Of a DNA stretch of 64,000 nt, positions 31,079 through 42,077 are shown in pieces. The notes below the pieces were generated by a model. That model worked only from the letters and a program-made list of their open reading frames with translations, was not told the origin of the DNA and made no database searches. Both the position numbers and the translations under genes were made by a program. Positions within the stretch are counted from its first letter, which is position 1, and each line of letters opens with the position of its first letter. Origin of the DNA: Furcasterigmium furcatum (taxonomy: Eukaryota > Ascomycota > Sordariomycetes > Glomerellales > Plectosphaerellaceae); NCBI GenBank assembly GCA_001599815.1, contig BCIA01000002.1, forward strand, positions 6,483,626 to 6,547,625, in the 5' to 3' direction.

Positions 31079-34000
31079 CTACCGCGCCCCAGCCCTCCAC
31101 GTCGCCGCGGCGCTCCCATCATCCTTTCTCCGCATATTCGTCGCCCTCGACCAGTCCTGCGCCTTCTTCAGCCGGTTATTCAAGCTCATCCTCGCAGCGC
31201 TCATCACCGCCGCCCCGCTCATGGCGGCGTGTCCCTGCGCACGCCCCGGCGCCATCCCCTCCGCCGGCGCGACGCTCTCCCAATCCTTCTCCCCGTCGGC
31301 CGACAAATCCCCGTCCGGCGCCGCGGGCGGCAGCATCGACCCGATCAGGCCCCTCTGGCTCGTCGGCGAGTGCGCCTGCTGCCCCTTCCTGATGGCGCCC
31401 ATGATCGCCGCCCAGCTCTCGACCTTGCCGTTCGACGCCTCCTGGATGCAGTTGCACTCGTCGCCCGCGGGGCACAGCTCCTCGCCCGCGGCGTGCCACT
31501 CGGCGAGGCAGGCCTCGTGGCTCGCGCAGCCGCAGCCGAGGCAGGGCTGGAAGAGGGCGTCGACGGGCTCGTGGCAGAAGACGCACATGAGCCGCGACTG
31601 GGGCGGCTGGGGCCGCGGCTTACGGGAGCTGCGGCAGCGGTCGCAGACGCCGACGGCGCCGCCAAGGTGGATGGCCGACGCGGTCGTGTACTTGAGCGGC
31701 TCGAGCTGGGTTTCGTGGATGCGGCACATGCCTGTCACGTCGAGCCCGCGCCCCGAGGCGACCAGGGACTGGAGCTGTTCTTTCTTTCCGAAGGGGATCG
31801 GAGACGAGGACTGGTTCTGGTGGTGCGAGGTGGCGGTGGCGTTGTCGTTGATGCTGAAGGAGTCGTGGAGGCTCGCGTCCAGCGCGCCGAGACGGTCGCT
31901 TTTCAGGACGTTGAACTTCATGATTTCCAACCGCGCGAGGGGGTGGTTCCACATGTGGAGGATCTCGGCGTAGATGTAGCGGTAGCTTTCGTACATGTGC
32001 AGGCGGGCCGGTTCGAGCAGAGGCGTGGACATCCAGCCGTCGTCGTCGAAGATGGTCTGGTCCTCGAGGTGCACCTGGACTCCTACGGGCACCATGGACA
32101 GGAACTCTTCTCTAACGACTTCGTCGTCTGACATGGATGTTCTTGCCGTGCCCGTATCGCCCATGACTGTCGAGCCGCCCCAGGTGACGTTAGCCGCTGG
32201 GGTCAGGCTGCTCAGGATGGTCTCTGCAGGGCTTGGCCGTTTCTTTGTCGAGTGGTTGGGAGGCGACGAGGCAGCTGTGCCAACAGCGAAAGTTCGCGGA
32301 AAGTTAATCGCAAAGCTTGATGTCAGGCCAGAATTGACTCGTGCCATGATGCGACTGGGGGACGTCGAGAGGCTGGGTGCTTGGTCGTTATCGCCGAGGT
32401 AGTCACCGCTTCTCGTCGGTGGTGTCTCGCCACAAGAGTACGAGTTCGATCCCGGGTCGCCCGCCCACAGTATGTCATCCGAGCACTGCGATCCCGAGTA
32501 GTGGATAGGTGTGTGTATGGTCCTCGGCGTCGTGATGGCAGAGTTGCTGTGACTGCGGCCGCTGAGAGCCCACAGCGACGCGTCGGTGGGAAAGTACTCC
32601 AATGAGAATGCGGGAGCCTTCATGGGCATCGGTGTTTCGGGCTGTGTGAGGTGAGATTCGGCGTAGGCTACGCCGTCCTCGGTGGAGGAGTCTCCGAAGA
32701 TGCATGAAAGCATGGCAAGCATCTGGACATCTGCAGTCCGCTCAAAGTAATCGAACAGATCATCAATGACACCCCGTGCCAAGGGGTGATTTCCCCATTT
32801 CACCCGACCACTGAGATCCGTCGTGGTGCCTGTATTGTGGTATCGCGAAACGGCCTTTTGAGCGACAACAAGGATGGACTGGTTGCGCTGGTCCGGGTCG
32901 AGAGGCTCCAGGGGAATGTCCTTGCGCAGCAACAGGGCCAAGTATCTCCAGATATTGACCAGGTCGTGATGGCCGTACTTCTCGGAAACGGCGGCGTTGT
33001 GTTCGCACACATCTGCACCATCTCCATAGATGGAGTATTCCCTAGCAAGCTCCTTCTTGGCAGGGAGCTTGTCGGAGATGTCGTGAAGAGAGAGGATGTT
33101 CTTGGGTTTGCCGCCAGGCCGCTTCCGCATCGAGCCGGTTCCCGTGCCCGTGCCGACACCCGTGCCGCCGCCGCTGGATCGGATCGAGCGGTTCTCGCTC
33201 CAGGTTCTCCGGAATCTTTGGCGAGGCCCGTACCAGATGCTCGCTTTGTGCATGGAGGTGGACTCGGAATCACTCGAAGAAGTTGAGCTGTCCGAGTCAT
33301 CCGAATCCGTGTCGCTTGAACTGACATCATCGCGACGACCTGGAGAGTCGTTGCCCAGCTTGCCGAAGCCCTGGAAGAACGGCTCACCCTTTGGCCGTTC
33401 CTTCAACGACTCCGTGGTGGCGAACAGTGGGGTCTTGGCCTTTTCTTCCTTACTCGGGAAGAAGCAAACAAGTCGACCATCGTTTGAAAATCGGGCGCCG
33501 CATAATCTCGGCGGTGGAGGCATGACGGCCCTGGTATTCGCAGCGAGGGTGTTGCCGTCTAGCTCGGTGCTGGCCGTGAGTTCCTGCGACATTGACGCGG
33601 AGCCTCCGGCGGGGATGTCGGCATCGTCGTCCTCGCTAGAACTAGAGCTCGAAAGCACGTCCAATTCATCGTCGAGGTCCTTAACATTGCTGAAGAAGGT
33701 CGTACTCGTCTCAAGGTCGACCTCGCCTAGCAGGTAGCTGAATGCCACATCCAAGCAATGTTTCCTCCGCTCCAAAAACCGATGCGCCATCTGATGCAGC
33801 TCGTGCTCGATCTTCTTGTGGATCTCAACGGGCATGAAACCCGTCTTCTCTATGATGAATCTGGGCGCTTTGTACTTGGGATAATTTGCCGGGATGTCGA
33901 CTTTGACCTTGATGAAGATGGTCTCGCCGTCCACGCCCCATGGACCGTTCAACGAGGCGTTCAAGGTGAGGCTGTCCAGGTCAATGTGCTCCCACTTGAC

Positions 34001-35545
34001 CTTGGGCAGCTGGGTGCTGACGCGCAGGATCTCCTCTTGGATTGTGTCGGGCTCACCCCACTTGTCGTCTTCATAGCCGGGGCTGAATATACTTGATGAC
34101 CTGCCCTCGCGACCCTTTTGAGCTTCAGATGCCGATTTTCGCTTGGTCATGGTGATTCCCTTCATCCAGCCAATGTGCGCCTGGCTTCGGTCCAGCTTCC
34201 GGTGAGAGCTTTTGGCTTTCATCGAGGGGCCTTTCCAGGAAGCGCCCACTTTGCCGTAATAGGGCGAGGACGCCGATCGCATGCTCGCCGTAAGTGCGCT
34301 CTGCCGGTACGTTGTTCCTCCGCTGCCGGGACGAGGGTCGCTCATCGTCGCACTTCTCCGTTCTCGGTTGGTGATATCTTCGACCGAGCGGAAGGTCTTG
34401 TACGCTGCGCCCTTTCGCGTGAGGACGAGGTTGCTCCTTGCAGGGAGCCCCTTCTTGTATCCGACAGCCTCGAGCGTGGCTGCATCAATCCGTTGAAGGC
34501 GAAGGTAATTGTCTTCGCCCCATGAAACGAGCTGGAAGTCTCTCTTGTCCAGGCCATCGTCGTCAATGCCGCCTCTGCCACGCCAAAGAAACTCCTTGAC
34601 TTTGTGGCTTCCGTGGCCATGGAACGTGGCAACAGGAGGAAGCTTGCCGTCGGCGGGATTGGGACTCTCCGAGCGGTGGTCGTACATGTGCAGAGTGCCG
34701 GGTTCGTTCTGGGGCATGGCGAGAACACCCCAGCCGAAGGGAGTATGGCGGGCTCTCCAGACCGGAAAGTCGGTGCGAATCAGACGCTCAGGCACATTGT
34801 CGTCGTTTGCATAGTCCCAGAACTTGATGCTCTTGTCGAGGGAACAGGTAACGAGCTTGGTTGATCTCGCGCGGTTCCAATCGAGGCCGTAGATCTTTGA
34901 CGTGTGAGCGCAGACCGACTTGAGCGGTACGTAGGCCTTGCGCTCGTCCCAAATGTGCAGCCATCGGTCGTGAGATGAGGCCATGATGTGAGGGTCCTGG
35001 CGATTGTACTTGACCTGGGTTGCTCCGGCAAACCAATCACAGAAGGTCAGGACGGGCTGTCTGGGGCGTCGGAGGTCCCAGCAGTGGACGTAGCCATCGA
35101 CGGCGCAGGTGGCGAGAAGATCCGGGTGGTGAGCGGAGAAGTTGATGTCCGTGATCGCTCGGCTATGTCCTTGCAGTGAATGCTCGATGGCGCCGGAGCT
35201 GGAGTCGTCACGCATGTTGAGGTTCCACACCAGCGCTCGATGGTTGGCGGTCGAGACAACCCAGTAGTCGCGAGCCGCGAAGGGCGACCACTGGACGTCG
35301 GTGACCAGCCACGGTAGGCCATGGCTGCTCAAGCGTCGAGGCGGGTTGTAGGGCGAGTCCAGATCGATGATGGCCAGGCCGTCGGGTGACGCCAAGGCGA
35401 CGTCTCGTCCTGAGGGTGAGATGGTGGCCGAGCCGACGAGGCCATCGACGAGGATGCTTCCATCGGCGTCGAAGCTCTCGCTGTCGAAGGCCGACTTGAT
35501 GGGCTTCCCCTTCCTCGGGGGGTCGGGCTGATCAAAGGAGGGCAT
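31079..35545 (-). CDS. WDR59/Mtc5-like SEA (GATOR2-type) complex subunit
   Basis: Subunit of the vacuole-associated SEA complex that controls TORC1 in response to amino acids. One uninterrupted exon, 1488 aa, ATG at 35545. N-terminal WD40 propeller at about residues 30-360 (e.g. HSRAITDINFSAHHPDLLAT, then GYVHCWDLR, ASSHDRWLHIWDER, TCSLDKSIKFWDY). An RWD domain at about 503-608 (EEILRVSTQLPKVKWEHID through HRFLERRKHCLDVAF). A long Ser/Asp-rich disordered middle with acidic SSSSSEDDD tracts. A C-terminal RING-like zinc domain at about 1320-1369 with CVFCHEPV, CLGCGCASHEACLAEWH and CNCIQE. This WD40-RWD-RING order is diagnostic of WDR59/Mtc5. Divergent from UBC13. Confidence 0.93.
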   Translation of the reverse strand: MPSFDQPDPPRKGKPIKSAFDSESFDADGSILVDGLVGSATISPSGRDVALASPDGLAIIDLDSPYNPPRRLSSHGLPWLVTDVQWSPFAARDYWVVSTANHRALVWNLNMRDDSSSGAIEHSLQGHSRAITDINFSAHHPDLLATCAVDGYVHCWDLRRPRQPVLTFCDWFAGATQVKYNRQDPHIMASSHDRWLHIWDERKAYVPLKSVCAHTSKIYGLDWNRARSTKLVTCSLDKSIKFWDYANDDNVPERLIRTDFPVWRARHTPFGWGVLAMPQNEPGTLHMYDHRSESPNPADGKLPPVATFHGHGSHKVKEFLWRGRGGIDDDGLDKRDFQLVSWGEDNYLRLQRIDAATLEAVGYKKGLPARSNLVLTRKGAAYKTFRSVEDITNRERRSATMSDPRPGSGGTTYRQSALTASMRSASSPYYGKVGASWKGPSMKAKSSHRKLDRSQAHIGWMKGITMTKRKSASEAQKGREGRSSSIFSPGYEDDKWGEPDTIQEEILRVSTQLPKVKWEHIDLDSLTLNASLNGPWGVDGETIFIKVKVDIPANYPKYKAPRFIIEKTGFMPVEIHKKIEHELHQMAHRFLERRKHCLDVAFSYLLGEVDLETSTTFFSNVKDLDDELDVLSSSSSSEDDDADIPAGGSASMSQELTASTELDGNTLAANTRAVMPPPPRLCGARFSNDGRLVCFFPSKEEKAKTPLFATTESLKERPKGEPFFQGFGKLGNDSPGRRDDVSSSDTDSDDSDSSTSSSDSESTSMHKASIWYGPRQRFRRTWSENRSIRSSGGGTGVGTGTGTGSMRKRPGGKPKNILSLHDISDKLPAKKELAREYSIYGDGADVCEHNAAVSEKYGHHDLVNIWRYLALLLRKDIPLEPLDPDQRNQSILVVAQKAVSRYHNTGTTTDLSGRVKWGNHPLARGVIDDLFDYFERTADVQMLAMLSCIFGDSSTEDGVAYAESHLTQPETPMPMKAPAFSLEYFPTDASLWALSGRSHSNSAITTPRTIHTPIHYSGSQCSDDILWAGDPGSNSYSCGETPPTRSGDYLGDNDQAPSLSTSPSRIMARVNSGLTSSFAINFPRTFAVGTAASSPPNHSTKKRPSPAETILSSLTPAANVTWGGSTVMGDTGTARTSMSDDEVVREEFLSMVPVGVQVHLEDQTIFDDDGWMSTPLLEPARLHMYESYRYIYAEILHMWNHPLARLEIMKFNVLKSDRLGALDASLHDSFSINDNATATSHHQNQSSSPIPFGKKEQLQSLVASGRGLDVTGMCRIHETQLEPLKYTTASAIHLGGAVGVCDRCRSSRKPRPQPPQSRLMCVFCHEPVDALFQPCLGCGCASHEACLAEWHAAGEELCPAGDECNCIQEASNGKVESWAAIMGAIRKGQQAHSPTSQRGLIGSMLPPAAPDGDLSADGEKDWESVAPAEGMAPGRAQGHAAMSGAAVMSAARMSLNNRLKKAQDWSRATNMRRKDDGSAAATWRAGAR

Positions 35546-36388
35546 GGTGAGTGTCGACTGAGGCGTCGCAGGCCAGCATCATGAGTGGTCTCAGGGGGAT
35601 GAGTTCACCCCAGCTCGGGTCGTGCGCCGCGCAGGCGGCAGCATCCAAGTGAGTCTAGTCCGTCGTGCCTTGCCGGGTCTCTCGGTCTCCGTGTCGTTTG
35701 CTTGCAGGTTGACGGTCCTGGGACGTCAATTCGTGGCTGGATGGCCCTGAAATGGGATTGCAGGTCGTTGGAATTGGGGTGGTCAAGACAAGGGTCTCGT
35801 CTCTCCATTTCACGCGTCAGCAGTCGAAGCTTGACCCTTGTCCGCATTTGAGCTTGCGCTAGGTGACGCGGTGCCTCCGCACCAATCTTCTGTGATGAGG
35901 TACTTGTGACCCACCACATGACGCTGTCGAATCGCAAGGCTCAGGTCCCGCCGCAAGACCCCGTTATCTGGCTTGGGTCGTGATTGCCTCTTTTCCCTGC
36001 GCGGGGCTGTGACTTGACTCTATTCCCAACCTGACACACCACTCCCCGTCTTTGTCAGCGTTTGCAACATCACCACCGCTGTCTCTGATATTGCAGCCTT
36101 TGTCATCTGCTATTCTAGAGATTGGTCGCCTATCAGTACCTTTCACCCGACGAACTTTGGGCATCTCGACGGCCACCCTTGCATCCTCAACCCCTCCATC
36201 TCCCCGCCGTTCGACCGTTCGACCGTCCGACCTTCCGACCGTGTCGTGACTGTGCTCCTCCCCTGCGGCGACAACAAGAACACCTCCCAGTTCTCAGAGT
36301 ACGAGCATCTCGCCATCATCAGAGCAGCTTTGTTTCGATCACGACTCTGACGTGTCGTCGCAGCCCAAACAGACATCAACAAGACAGA
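35546..36388. promoter_or_regulatory. Divergent promoter of the WDR59-like and UBC13 genes
   Basis: 843 bp between opposite ATGs. The part near UBC13 (about 36140-36380) is strongly pyrimidine-rich on the plus strand, a common feature of fungal housekeeping promoters. No gene seen. Confidence 0.5.
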
Positions 36389-37039
36389 ATGACGCTACCC
36401 AAGCGTATCATTAAGGAGACCGAGCGTCTGATGGCCGAGCCGTACGAACACCCATCATGCGCACCGCTCGTTTCTCGACTAACATTCGTCCTGCAGCGTC
36501 CCCGGCATCAGCGCCGTCCCCCACGAAGACAACCTCCGATACTTCGACGTCGAGATCCACGGTCCCACGCAATCACCGTACGAGGGTATGTTTGCCCGCT
36601 TACCATGCGACATGCTCTTGTGTCACAGTCGTACTAATAAATATCCATCGCAGGCGGCATCTTCAAGCTCGAGCTCTTCCTCCCTGACGACTACCCCATG
36701 ACCCCTCCCAAGATCCGCTTCCTCACCAAGATCTTCCACCCCAACGTCGACAAGCTCGGCCGCATCTGCCTGGATGTTCTGAAGAGTAGGTCTCCGGCAC
36801 GCACGACTGCCAGCCGTCGTATACCCGCGCCGCATGGTCCTTACTGACAACTCGCAGACAACTGGTCTCCCGCCCTCCAGATCCGCACGATCCTCCTCTC
36901 GATCCAGGCCCTCCTCGGCGCCCCCAACCCGGACGACCCCCTTGCCGCCGACGTGGCGAAGAGCTGGAAGGAGGATGAGCAAGCCGCCATCGCCACGGCC
37001 AAGGAGTGGACGGCCAAGTACGCCGCCCCTCCGCAATAA
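36389..37039 (+). CDS. ubc13: Ubiquitin-conjugating enzyme E2, UBC13/UBE2N type
   Basis: E2 that, with an Mms2-type variant partner, builds K63-linked ubiquitin chains in DNA-damage tolerance and signalling. Exons 36389-36441, 36497-36585, 36654-36785 and 36858-37039 join in phase to 151 aa, the normal length. The HPN motif is at residues 76-78, the catalytic cysteine is C86 in GRICLDVLK, and the N-terminus MTLPKRIIKETERLM is typical of UBC13. The tail ends KYAAPPQ. No oddities; the intron positions interrupt the UBC fold in the usual places. Recognition is very strong. Confidence 0.97.
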
Positions 37040-39419
37040 GCGCACAGCGGCTTGGCCGGCCCAGCTGCAGAGAGAGAGCGCGCGAAGAAGCGAGGGCCTC
37101 AGCGGAGCGAGCGCGCAGGAGCGGATGGCACGAGTATTCCTTATCGAATGCATTTCGGCGTACGGGATGGCATGGAGCAGCTCTCAGACAGTGAACCTAG
37201 GCCCTTGCATCTCTTCAGCTCGGTTTCTTAAGGTTCAGGAGGAGGACGCGGGGCTGCCACGCATTGAACGGGTATGGAGCGACTTGCTTGCCATGCCTTG
37301 ATGAGTTACCACGATGGAATTACACAATTTACTACACGTTGAGAGTTGCGGTGACCAGTGCAACGGGCATAGCTGCCATCGCCGCCCTCGTGATCACGAA
37401 ACACTGCTGAAAACCCTCGCACATTATAGCCGTCATAAAAGGCGCAGGTTGAATATCGGCGACTGTGGACTGAAACTCAGTCACACGCCTCCCTCAGAGC
37501 GCATATATTGGCTCCCGAATGGGGATGCGTGGCCATCTCACATGCATCTTCGGGGATTACACCAATTTACCCAAGATGAGAATGAACTCGTGGGGTTTCA
37601 GTGCAAACGCCCCAACATCTCCTCCAGAACACCACACGGTTCATCATCAGTATTATGGATGAGATATGAGGCGACAAGACATCATGTCTCGTGGTACGCG
37701 GGGGACATTGCCACGCCGCTGGTTCCTGAAGAACCATGTTGGACGAGACTCGATCAGGGGATACAGAGACGGAGGAGATAGCCGCACTGCACTGTAAGAT
37801 GGAGTGCCACCCTTCCAGAAGACTTCTTGCCTCCCCTGGCTGCGTGATATGCAGCTCATGCAGGTCAGCCCGGGATGCTCCAATGACGCGGAGGACCTAG
37901 CGCAGGTTCACGGCACCGAGATGATGGGCCGCCGGCATGCGAAATAAATCCATCTGGTTCCTCCCGCTGGATCCGATCGCCTTCGTTTGGGCCCCGTTTG
38001 GTGGCACCATGCCTCTAGCCCAGGCTGTCCACTGACACATGTGTCGTTGCTTCTTTCGCGCCCGGCACCGTCTGAGTGGACGAGGGAATGACGATGGATG
38101 GCACCATGAGCATCAGGAACTTGCTTTTGTGTTGACGTGGCCTTTGCGGGTTCAGCGAGGTGGCATCGCTTCTTTCAGAGTTTCCTCATCGGAGATATGT
38201 GTGACATGTCCAGAAGCTGGAAGCTGGAAGCTCTAGGCTTGCTGAGGGAGCTGTCGGGGCTAAAATCATGGACGAACAGTGAGAAGGCTTCGAGAAGGAC
38301 GAGGGTACCTCGGTCTCTATCATCTCTGATCACTGTAAGCCCCAGATGTCCCCCATGAGATGAGCCGGCATTTACCCGGCCAGGGGACGACTTTCGTCTC
38401 ATGCGGACGCCGGCGCCGCCTTTTCCGCCTTCGGCTCCACACGTGCTCCTCGGCATGAGTGGAGAGGTACGTACCTTGGGGAGGTACCACTCTTCTTCGT
38501 GCTTCGTGAGGACGGACCCAGACAAAGTAAAAAGCAAACCCCAGATCCCCCAACCACCCCCCCAGCGCAACCAGAGACACTGGAACTCCAGGAAGCCATT
38601 GGGGGCTCCATCTGACCATCTTCATCTCTTACGCAACCAAGGTCTTCGGTAATACAAAAAAATACATCATTCTGCAAGCCTGCGCGCCTCAATTGTGCCC
38701 CTCCGACTCTTCTCCCAGACTCGATCATCCCATCCCGGTCGTCACGTTTGAGGCTTGGATCTCGACGCCGCTCTCGGAAATCTCACCTGCATCTCACACC
38801 TCATCCCAAGCAAGCGATCACCTACGCGGTTCCTCCGAGCTCCGCCAGAGATAGATTCGTCACTCACTCCCCAGGAACTTCGCCCATCGACAAACGCTCG
38901 CTCCACCGTCCGCCCGTCGGCCCCCCAGCAACGGCAACGTGAACCCTGCGCGTGTTACGCCACCCTTGACCCTTGGCCTTTGCCCACTTCTTCTGCTGCC
39001 CCCCGGACGCAACGGTCGAACCCAAGCCACGCAGAAATCGGTTCAATTTCGCTCGGACTCTCCCTTTCCCTGGCGTCTGACATTCGAAACGAAACACCCG
39101 TCTTCGCCTTCCCGTCCGTTTCCACCTCTGCAGTACTGTACTACGCTTCCACTCGGGTTGCTCCTGCTGCCGGTCACTTGCATTCGACGACCACACCCCC
39201 TAAAGCCGCCGTCTGACGACCGACCCTGCGGAACGACCCGCGCCAGCTCGCTCGTCTGTCTTCTCCTTACACTCAGACGTCGTCCCCTGACACGCCACCG
39301 CCTTCGCCGCCTGTCAACCACGCAGCAGCTGAGGGTCCGGTCCTGCAAGAAGCTTCTCGACTGCCATCCTGCCCGTTTCGTCGTTCCGTCGTTCCATCGA
39401 TCGATACGCCTCCGTCGAA
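37040..39419. other. Long intergenic region and probable 5' leader
   Basis: About 2.4 kb without a supportable gene. The last 700 bp (about 38700-39419) are pyrimidine-rich and probably contain the promoter and long leader of the next gene. Open frames on both strands there are low-complexity and overlap each other. Confidence 0.5.
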
Positions 39420-40079
39420 ATGGCCCCTACCACTGCCACCAACCCGAGCGGCAAGCGCTTCGAGCTCCCGGCGTTGAACTTCAACTTCTCCTCCCTCACC
39501 GAAGGCACCAACATCCCGCCGCCGCCCGACAGCCCTGTAGAGAAGGCCCCTACGCCGCCCAAGACGCCCGTCACCGCCGAGAAGAAGCAGGCCGAGTCCA
39601 AGCCCAACGGGGCAGCAACCGCAAAGGCAGCCAACGGCTCGCTGCCAACATCTGCTCCCACTGCCGGTACGAAAAGACCAGCCGATGACGCGCCCCTTTC
39701 CCCAGCATCCACCTCTAGCAGGGCGGGCAGTCTCCGTCGTCTCTTCAGCCGCAATTTACTGAACAATTCATACGCAGAGGGAGAAACACAATCGATCGGC
39801 AACGGCGCCGCAGCACCCGCCGTCCGGCCCGCGAGCCGCAGCAACGGCAGCATCTTTGACGAGAAGAAGGCCAAGAGGGGAAGCGGATTCTTCCGCAGGC
39901 TTCGCACCAACGACCGGTCAGGCAGCCTCTACCAGCACTCGAACGGCAGCCAGACCACCAAGCCCGAGGTCCGCGCGCCGCCTCCCCCCATGATCCCGGA
40001 GCTGAGCGCCCTGGAATCCAAGGTGGACGTCAACGACGGCGGAAGCCTCGGAAGCGACCTCTTCAAGAACATAAAATAA
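39420..40079 (+). CDS. Hypothetical disordered protein
   Basis: Single exon, 219 aa, function unknown. Most of the protein is low complexity (Pro, Ala, Ser, Lys rich) and likely disordered. Islands that look conserved: FELPALNFNFSSLTEGT near the N-terminus, SLRRLFSRNLLNNSYAEGE in the middle, GSGFFRRLR, and a C-terminal SLGSDLFKNIK. Basic-amphipathic islands such as RRLFSR and FFRRLR could bind membranes or acidic partners (inference). Good ATG context (AAATGGCC). The long pyrimidine-rich upstream region suggests a well-expressed, regulated gene. Confidence 0.7.
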   Translation: MAPTTATNPSGKRFELPALNFNFSSLTEGTNIPPPPDSPVEKAPTPPKTPVTAEKKQAESKPNGAATAKAANGSLPTSAPTAGTKRPADDAPLSPASTSSRAGSLRRLFSRNLLNNSYAEGETQSIGNGAAAPAVRPASRSNGSIFDEKKAKRGSGFFRRLRTNDRSGSLYQHSNGSQTTKPEVRAPPPPMIPELSALESKVDVNDGGSLGSDLFKNIK

Positions 40080-42077
40080 GGGACCGGACGTTGGGAGATA
40101 CGGCCAGACCAGCGGGCAGCTGGCGTATGGCCCCAACGCCGAATTGCCCGCCCCCTTCATTTCGAAACTGTTATCATCTACACGCGTAGACGACCGAACG
40201 ACGATTCCGACCGGAACGCCCCCAGGGCATCATCATCATCATGAATACCTCACCATCTTGAACATAACCGTCGACCATCTACCAAAACATTTCTATCGAG
40301 CCGAGCTGGGAGGGGAGACGAGAGGAGGACGTCGACTGATACAGACAAGGCGCGGAAGCGCGCGCAGCAGCAGGTGTGTGGGTTGCACGACAGACGGACA
40401 GAGAGACAGACCAGGCCGAAGGAGAGGAAGCCACAAGATACCCAGCTCGTCCCGGGCTCATTCTGACATACGAACCTTTCTTGTTGTCTCTTGCTACTTT
40501 TATTTTCCTTTATCGAATTTCGCTCTACCTTCCTCATCTTGCGTGTTTTTCTTTATTCTTCCCACGCGAGAACATGTCTGAAAACGCGGCTATTGCTTGG
40601 GGGAAAAGTGTCGTTTCTAACCCATTATCCCTTGGCTCTTGAGCAGACCAACCCCAGTTGTTGGTGTATGATATTCTCTTGGACAGACATGGATTGGACC
40701 GAGAGGTCTGAGGCCTGCGGGTGGAGGAGAGAGTCGGCGTGCTGCGATGGCTTTGGTCTCGGCCGGGCCGGCCTCTTGCACATCGCCGTGACGGGAGAGC
40801 CGTCGGGTGGATGGCAGGGCAATACAAGATGCTTTACCTTGCTGCATTGCCGGTATGATGATGTTGCCACTGGGTTGCCGCAACCAGCTGAAGATGTTTA
40901 CCGAGTGACATACCATCCATGTCACCTTGACGTTGTTTTCATTCCAGCGGTTCTGAGGAATGAAGCCAGGTCTCGAGCAGCTCGTCTTTGCTGCGACAAC
41001 GTGAGCTCGCATTCCAGCTGTCTGGTCTTGTCAGAGCCACTCTAACCACAGACCGCTTAACCGGATCCAGACGGGATAGTTGGGCGTTCCACTCACTGTA
41101 AGACGCAGACCGCACCTGACCTCCCGCCCAAGAAGCTCAAGGAGGTCTGTCGCGGCGTGTCACCGAGGCCTTCCCTGATGGGGCCTTCAAGGGTGCCATG
41201 TTCGAGATATGCTGCAATACGGAGCCTGCACGTCGGGCTCGGCGAGCTGAAGTATGACTATCTGGGCCATCATCACGTCCAAATTTCCCGAGTCCGCCGA
41301 CGCCAGGGTATGAATGAGGCCAGGGCAATCGGGCAATTCACAGTCAATGAGCAGCGACGCAGCGTTGCGGTTTACCCCGGAAAGGAAAAGGGGTAGTGGA
41401 CCCCCACGGATGACCTCAACGTCCACCACCACCACCACTATCACTCAGGTCCTGTCCGATTACGCCGAGGCTCCAGCTCTGCTCGGCAGCAGACGGTTCG
41501 GGGTCAAGTGCTAGCACCTCGAGAGCCATGCCATCTCCGCTTCGGAAAGGTCTCCAAGTAGTAACTATGTTGCCCGTAGGGAGAAAGGGCGAAAGTACGT
41601 CGTGGAGCACTCCGCATTTGACCCCCACGATACCCCAGGTCGCTGCCGATTCCGCAGGAGGGGGACGGTTCATAGTTAATGTAAAGGAGGCCGGCGGCGG
41701 GATAGCCTAAGCTAAGTCTGACGGCACCTCGAATATTATGCCGTCTCCGCAGTAGAAGGATTGGCGCGGTCTTAGCTTAGTGACTGAATCGTCAAGCCGG
41801 GGACGTTTAGAATCCCTTAGGCCACAGTACAAACGGCAAAGTGCGCCGAGTCGTGGAGTTTCGCCGTTTACCACTCCGCAGCTGACCCCCACCACTCTCC
41901 CCACACTCCCCCTGGGCATCACGGCAAAGCCTGCGAGTTCGGGGCAGGCAGCTCATCTTCCCGAGAGAGGATGACATGGTGAACGTTAATAAGGAGCGAG
42001 GACTTCACCTCTTCGTCCCTCCACCGATCCTGCAATCCTCCAATCGGTTTCCTACAATAGCTCTGAACTGTCACAAC
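40080..42077. other. Intergenic region with diverged repeat units
   Basis: 2 kb without a firm gene. Includes a CATCATCAT run near 40229-40242 (3' region of the disordered-protein gene) and two related segments at 41515-41690 and 41722-41930. Confidence 0.5.
41515..41930. repeat. Two diverged copies of a ~200-bp unit
   Basis: Copy 1 (about 41517-41690) and copy 2 (about 41725-41930) share GCACCTCGA, then ATGCC-TCTCCGC, then GTCGTGGAG and ACTCCGCA followed by TGACCCCCAC in the same order with different spacing. On the minus strand both contain reading frames with a VGV-C-GV motif and a GDG motif. They may be remnants of a duplicated coding or mobile sequence. Confidence 0.45.

Noticed and set aside
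31053..31973. Long plus-strand open frames antisense to the WDR59-like gene
   Set aside because: They mirror GC-rich codons of a clear WD40/RWD/RING gene on the other strand and show no family-like sequence.
39043..39910. Minus-strand frames opposite the disordered protein and its leader
   Set aside because: Shadows of pyrimidine-rich leader and low-complexity codons.
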